From Blastobasis lacticolella (Eukaryota; Arthropoda; Insecta; Lepidoptera; Blastobasidae): 64,000 nucleotides of DNA. The notes beneath the pieces are model-generated. The model was not told where the DNA came from, did no database searches, and saw nothing but the letters and a program-made list of their open reading frames with translations. The stretch lies in the NCBI GenBank assembly GCA_905147135.1, contig LR990043.1:11009057-11073056 (forward strand). Direction: 5' to 3'. Both the position numbers and the translations under genes were made by a program. This document shows positions 58,983-64,000 of this stretch, piece after piece (positions within the stretch are counted from its first letter, which is position 1; each line of letters starts with the position of its first letter).

Positions 58983-59460
58983 TCAAGTATTAAAAATAAC
59001 TCTTCTTAAAACTGGCGTCGTCCCTCGCTCCACTCTGGCGGGGTGCGGTGCCGGCGCGGTGGCGGCGGCCACGGCGGCAGTAGCGGCTCGCTTTCTCTTC
59101 CATATCGCCAGTGCGCCCACGATAATTATTGAATCCAGCACTAAATATATGATGGAATAGTGATGGATATCGTGGTAAGATATCTGATCTGTTATTGGCA
59201 CTTCTTCGGTCTTGATGGCTTCTATTTTTTTATGTAAATTCTCTAACATTTGATTGGTTTGGTCTTTAGACAGGGTTTCGTTCCCGTTTGAGGGCTCTAT
59301 CGTAATATTCAAGATTCGATTGATGGTAGGAATAGAAAAATCTTCTAAATTGCTTTTCACCTTCAAAGTATTTGTTAATATTCTATGTGTCATTATAGTA
59401 AAGTTTTAACTCTTGACAGTGCAGCCTTCTTTAAACTTGATAGTATTTGCTTGCGTTAGC
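58983..59460 (-). pseudogene. Orphan errantivirus env C-terminal remnant
   Basis: An open frame at 58983-59393 (136 codons) has a coiled-coil-like stretch (QMLENLHKKIEAIK), a membrane segment (YSIIYLVLDSIIIVGALAIW) and a basic tail, the plan of an errantivirus Env end. Upstream, the same frame continues past a TAA with a Cys motif (FKEGC). Just after the gene a TTTTTGGTTTTTTT stretch resembles errantivirus LTR 3' sequence, but no full LTR is seen. It points away from the neighbouring errantivirus D. Confidence 0.6.
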
Positions 59461-59544
59461 TGGACCGCGGACAGCTGATCGCCGCTATGGCGTTCTCAGT
59501 TCGCACGCGTTGCAACAATAATACAAATACGTGTTCATATTATT

Positions 59545-59811
59545 AAGTGTGTTACGTACGAGTACAACATGCAGAGCCCTGACGTAGCAGCCCTAGCAAC
59601 AGGCACGAGGCAAATATGCTGACACCGCGCAACCTGACGACCCAGCGCTGCCGCGGCCCGTGGAATGACACTCTTGTTACTCACATCGTACAGTTGTCAC
59701 CTACTTTATGTTTAATCGTAATTAAGTTTTGATTTGAATTTTTACATCAAATAAATTTAGTTTAAATTGATTTTGGTTTTTTTTACGTCCTACGCTGTAG
59801 CCGGTCATATT
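59545..59811 (+). repeat. 5' LTR of errantivirus D (approximate start)
   Basis: The 3' end is fixed by the primer site at 59812, and its last ~60 bp (ttttggttttttttacg ... gctgtagcc) matches the LTR end of element A. The start is a guess from a similar length; the second LTR is outside the window. Confidence 0.5.
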
Positions 59812-59829
59812 TGGCGCAGTCGGTAGGAT
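59812..59829 (+). other. Primer binding site of errantivirus D, tRNA-Ser type
   Basis: TGGCGCAGTCGGTAGGAT, identical to the core of the site in element A. Confidence 0.85.
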
Positions 59830-59978
59830 ACTCGCGATAAGGTCCGCGAGACGCGTCAAGATTTCCTGAAAATCCCGCGTTCGCACGTTTCCCGAGGGAT
59901 AACCGCCCTGAGTATCCGAATCTACACACCGAGCTGCAGAAGGAGTATCCAGACATTGATACTGTGAAAAAGGCCGAG

Positions 59979-59997
59979 ATGAAATTCATGTAAGTAC
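59979..59997 (+). promoter_or_regulatory. Leader ATG and splice donor of errantivirus D
   Basis: ATG at 59979-59981, exon end at 59989, then GTAAGTAC. The ATG-to-donor distance of 11 nt equals that in element A, supporting a leader-supplied env start. The acceptor is outside the window. Confidence 0.6.
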
Positions 59998-60185
59998 ATT
60001 AAAATCTTTTAGTGTCTTGCTATCCCTTCCTATAAGTAGAAGTATTTTAAATCTCCAAAATTTTCCATCCCAGAGAATCGAGGGCCCCTAGGTTAGGTAG
60101 CACTAAGATAAATACCTTATTAGACGCTAATAGAGAGCTAGATTTTGAGAGTAGTTTTAACTCAGAACAATCTGAACCCTCCAAA

Positions 60186-61439
60186 ATGACGGATATAGAT
60201 TCAATCCTTAAAACCTTACGATTGGTTCCGGAATTTGACGGAAACGTGAATGTCTTGACTAGATTTGTCACCTTATGTGACCAGTTAGTGTCCGAATTCA
60301 TAGAAGCTAACCCCGGTGACCAATTAACCAAACTTGCTCTGCTTAATGGTATTCTCAATAAAATTACGGGTCCAGCAGCCCGCTTAATAAATGCTAATGG
60401 TATCCCATGTGATTGGCAAGGTATCCGTAGTGCACTTGTTAACAATTTTTCTGATCAACGCAACGAGACCGCCCTCTATAATGACTTAGCCCTTCTGGCC
60501 CAAGGTTCAAGTACACCTCAAGAGTATTACGAGAAATGTCAAAATATATTTAGCACTATAATGACTTATGTCTCGCTTCACGAGTCACTCCAGTCAACTA
60601 TAGATGCCAAACGGGATCTATATAAGAAATTGACCTTACAAGCTTACATACGCGGCCTTAGGGACCCCTTAGGATCACGTATTCGTTGCATGCGTCCGGA
60701 ATCCATTGAGAAAGCCCTTGAGTTCGTTCACGAAGAACAAAATACATTATACCTACAACACAGGAACGAAAACCTGTCTGACAGTAGGAGATGGCAACCT
60801 CAACCAGGAACAAGCCAACCGAAACCTCAACCTGCGCAGTCGCAGCCATTTAACTTCCCACAAGGTAGGGCAAACGCGTTCAATATGCCTGGACCTGCGA
60901 GACCTCAATTCACCCAAGGTCCTTCGCAATGGAAGCCTAATTTTAATCAAATGCATCAAATGGGTCCATCTCGCACACAGCAGATGTTTAGATCTTTACC
61001 TCCCAACTATAATTCGAATAATGCATTTAAAATGCTACCGCGTAACCCCATGGCGCAAGTAGGCATGCCACAGCAACATGCACGACCAATGAGTGGTGTA
61101 AGCCATTTCACCCCTAAAGTCCTGCCACCTTCATTCGCTACCGGACACGATTGGAGAAAATTCGGGAATCCCGCACCTACTAACTATTTTAAAGCTAAGG
61201 AAGTTAATTTTAATGACTGTTACGCTCATGAGGAATACCCCAATTACGATGCATATGATTACTGTGAGCAATTTAACTATGAGGATGACTATCAGCATAC
61301 ACAGATGTATTATCAGTATGAGGAACCTACCTATTATAATATAAGTACAGAGGATAATCAGCCTCCTCAAACTCAAGCCTTGTCCCAGGTTAACAACCAG
61401 GATTTTCAGACTCCTGCGAAGTCCGACAAGCCAAAATAG
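60186..61439 (+). CDS. gag: Gag of errantivirus D
   Basis: 417 codons, intact, closely similar along its length to the Gag of element A (shared NGILNKITG, LVNNFSDQRNETALYND, GSRIRCMRPESIEKALEFV, then a Pro/Gln-rich middle and an acidic tyrosine-rich tail). No zinc knuckle. The two Gags clearly differ, so these are sister subfamilies, not copies of one recent burst. Gag ends ...KPK with TAG at 61437-61439. The A AAA AAG slip site of element A is not conserved here. Confidence 0.92.
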   Translation: MTDIDSILKTLRLVPEFDGNVNVLTRFVTLCDQLVSEFIEANPGDQLTKLALLNGILNKITGPAARLINANGIPCDWQGIRSALVNNFSDQRNETALYNDLALLAQGSSTPQEYYEKCQNIFSTIMTYVSLHESLQSTIDAKRDLYKKLTLQAYIRGLRDPLGSRIRCMRPESIEKALEFVHEEQNTLYLQHRNENLSDSRRWQPQPGTSQPKPQPAQSQPFNFPQGRANAFNMPGPARPQFTQGPSQWKPNFNQMHQMGPSRTQQMFRSLPPNYNSNNAFKMLPRNPMAQVGMPQQHARPMSGVSHFTPKVLPPSFATGHDWRKFGNPAPTNYFKAKEVNFNDCYAHEEYPNYDAYDYCEQFNYEDDYQHTQMYYQYEEPTYYNISTEDNQPPQTQALSQVNNQDFQTPAKSDKPK

Positions 61440-64000
61440 AAATAAATTTGCAAACGCAACGGCAGCTACCATTCATACAAATCTCAGACCCCCCGCTAAA
61501 ATTATTAATAGATACAGGAGCTAACCAATCCTTTATTAGCCCAGAGGCAGTGCAAGCACATTTCAAACATGTTCCCTTAAACTATAATCCCTTTGAGGTT
61601 TGTAATGTACACGCTGTTAGTCGTAGTGATTACTCAATTTCTTTACCCGGGTTTTCAGAATTTCAGGATAATAATGCTGTTACATTTTACGTCTACAAAT
61701 TTCATGATTATTTTGATGGGCTTATAGGTTCTGATTTATTAGATAAATGGGAAGCTACTATTGATTTTAAGAATAAGGTCCTAATTACGCGTAAAGCGAG
61801 CAACCCCATAAAAGTATACGATTCACGTAATGTTAATTTATATGAAGATATAATACCAGCTGGCTCCACGAAGATAGTTAGACTACCGATCAATGTTCAT
61901 GACGGAGATGCTATAATACCGGAGCAAACCATATCTAACTGCGTAATAAGTGAATGTCTTACTGCCGTCAAAAATAATAGAGGAATCTTAGAGATTCATA
62001 ATCCTGGCCGTAGTGACGTAATATTTTCTATGAATCATCCGGTATATGCTGAAGTATATAATGTTGAGTGCACACAATCTAGCATAATATCTGAAAGAGA
62101 GCGTGAGGTATTATCCCGATTGCGAACTAGCCATTTAAATGATGAGGAGCGAATAAATTTAGAGATGTTATGTGCTAAATATGCTGATGTTTTTTATTTA
62201 GACGGAGAGAATTTAACTTTCACCAATAGAATCAAACATTCTATTAAGACTACAGACGAAATGCCCGTGTACACCAAGACTTATCGTTACCCTTTTATTC
62301 ATAGGCAGGAGGTACAGGTCCAAATTAATAAAATGTTGGAACAGGGTATCATCCGTCCTTCCGACTCCGCTTGGAGCTCACCCATTTGGGTAGTCCCAAA
62401 GAAAGCTGATGCATCCGGCAAGGTTAAATGGCGTCTAGTGGTGGATTTCAGGAAACTGAATGAAAAAACACTAGATGACAAGTACCCTATACCCAACATT
62501 ACCGATGTTTTAGACAAGTTAGGCAACTGCCAGTATTTCACAACTCTTGACTTGGCCAGTGGATTCTACCAAGTGGAGATGAATTCTGCAGACATAGCAA
62601 AAACAGCCTTCAACGTAGAACACGGCCATTTTGAATTTTTGCGGATGCCCATGGGCCTCAAGAATAGTCCATCTACTTTTCAGAGGGTCATGGACAATGT
62701 GTTAAGAGATTTACAAAATACCGTGTGTCTCGTGTATTTAGACGACATCATAGTCTTTAGCACATCTCTTCAAGAACATATGAACAATCTTGAAAAGGTA
62801 TTCCAGAGACTTAGGGAGTCTAACTTCAAGATCCAAATGGACAAGTCAGAGTTTCTTAAATTAGAGACCGCCTATTTGGGTCACGTAATAACTAAAGATG
62901 GTATCAAACCTAACCCGGATAAAATATCGGCTATCCAAAAGTATCCTATCCCGAAAACTCCTACAGAAATTAAACGGTTTTTAGGATTATTAGGGTATTA
63001 TAGAAAGTTTATCCCTGACTTTGCTAGGATTACAAAACCGATGACGCAATGTCTTAAAAAGGGGTCAAAAATAACTCTAGATCAAAATTATACCTATTGT
63101 TTCGAGAAATGTAAAACCTTGTTAACCAACGATCCTATCCTACAATACCCCGACTTCAACAAGGAGTTCTTAGTAACGACGGACGCTTCCAATGTAGCTA
63201 TAGGCGCCGTCTTATCCCAAGGTCCCGTCGGTTCGGACAAACCAGTATGTTTCGCTTCCCGTACTCTAAATAGCAGTGAAACTAATTACAGTACAATCGA
63301 GAAGGAACTACTGGCCATAGTTTGGGCAACTAAATATTTTAGGCCATACCTGTTTGGTCGTAAATTCAAAATTTTGACTGACCACAAACCCCTTCAATGG
63401 GTTATGAATCTTAAAGAACCAAACTCGAGATTAACAAGATGGAAGCTCAAGCTTAGTGAATATGACTATACTGTCGTATACAAGCCGGGCAAAGCCAATG
63501 CAAACGCTGATGCTCTATCTCGAGTACAGATTCATAACGAAGAGCTTAACTCTATTATAGACGAACTTTGTTCCGTGCTCCCAAATCCTTCCGAAAATCC
63601 TCCATCCTTACATGAGTCATCCACAGCAACAGCTCACACAAACCTTGAGGATCCAATCCTTGAAATACCTATAACGGATGATCCCCTGAACAAATTTCAC
63701 AAACAAGTTATAATTACCGTAGTCGGCGACATAAAGGGTAAAACGACTGTATCTAAACCTTTCGAAGCACATACTAGGACATGCATTCAGGTTTCAAAAT
63801 CAAATTTGGAGGAAGATGTAGTTAACGCTGTTAAGGAATACGTTAACCCAAAAGTAAAGACCGGACTATTAATAAATCCACCGCTCGAAATGTATTCAAT
63901 CATACCCATACTACAAAATAAGTTTAAAAGTTCGTCCATGAATATATCCTTAGCAAAATTTGAATTAGAGAATGTTAAGGATTATCTTAAGCAACAAAGT
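61430..64000 (+). CDS. pol: Pol of errantivirus D (runs off the window end)
   Basis: An open frame (-1 to gag) of at least 857 codons without a stop. Protease DTGANQSF at 61511; reverse transcriptase with SGFYQVEM and YLDD at 62735; RNase H (VTTDASNVA ... TDHKPLQW ... NADALSR near 63510); then the linker before integrase, where the window ends. Very similar to the Pol of element A. No damage is seen in the visible part. Its 3' half, env and 3' LTR lie beyond 64000. Confidence 0.93.

Overview
This is nuclear DNA of an insect, most probably a moth or butterfly. The only clear cellular gene is a four-exon spliceosome gene, Cwc15, and almost everything else is transposable elements. The lepidopteran assignment rests on RTE-type LINE 3' ends with (GAT)n tails, tRNA-headed SINEs, errantiviruses, a CsRn1/Kabuki-type and a Mag-type Ty3/Gypsy element, piggyBac remnants and AT-rich intergenic DNA. 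It is an inference; no species is named.

Layout: (1) 1-13063 is copy 1 of a Cwc15-containing unit. It has complete Cwc15 exons on the minus strand (29-3186) and a possible divergent first exon on the plus strand. That exon is split by a full-length, open-frame errantivirus (3310-10805, minus) with two identical 276-bp LTRs. (2) 13077-40645 is copy 2 of the unit. It lacks Cwc15 exon 4, and its intron-2 piggyBac remnant is split by a 21.5-kb block (13857-35318) bounded by 24-bp inverted repeats and TA duplications. (3) 40913-43487 is copy 3, with exon 4, exon 3 and half of exon 2. (4) 43952-48963 is a second, 5-kb member of the family that bounds the big block. (5) 48966-53588 is quiet non-coding DNA. 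(6) 53594-58071 is a broken Mag-like Gypsy element (minus). (7) 58497-58811 is a palindrome made of LTR sequence. (8) 58983-59460 is an orphan envelope-gene remnant. (9) From about 59545 a second errantivirus (plus) runs off the window end with open gag and pol.

The 21.5-kb block is a nest: piggyBac remnant > TA-flanked element E1 > RT-less LTR element B > TA-flanked element F > PIF/Harbinger-like element P > RTE fragment. Element C (CsRn1 clade), a foldback element and a MITE also sit inside B, and two hAT-like elements sit directly inside E1. The second family member (E2) and the duplicated unit copies supply empty sites that confirm several of these insertions.

I find no bacterial-type operon, CRISPR or toxin system. 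The most notable features are the apparently recent, complete errantivirus; its conserved leader-ATG/splice-donor arrangement, shared with the second errantivirus; the Cwc15 triplication with one full-length but diverged copy; and the short LTR-derived palindrome with a 4-bp target duplication.
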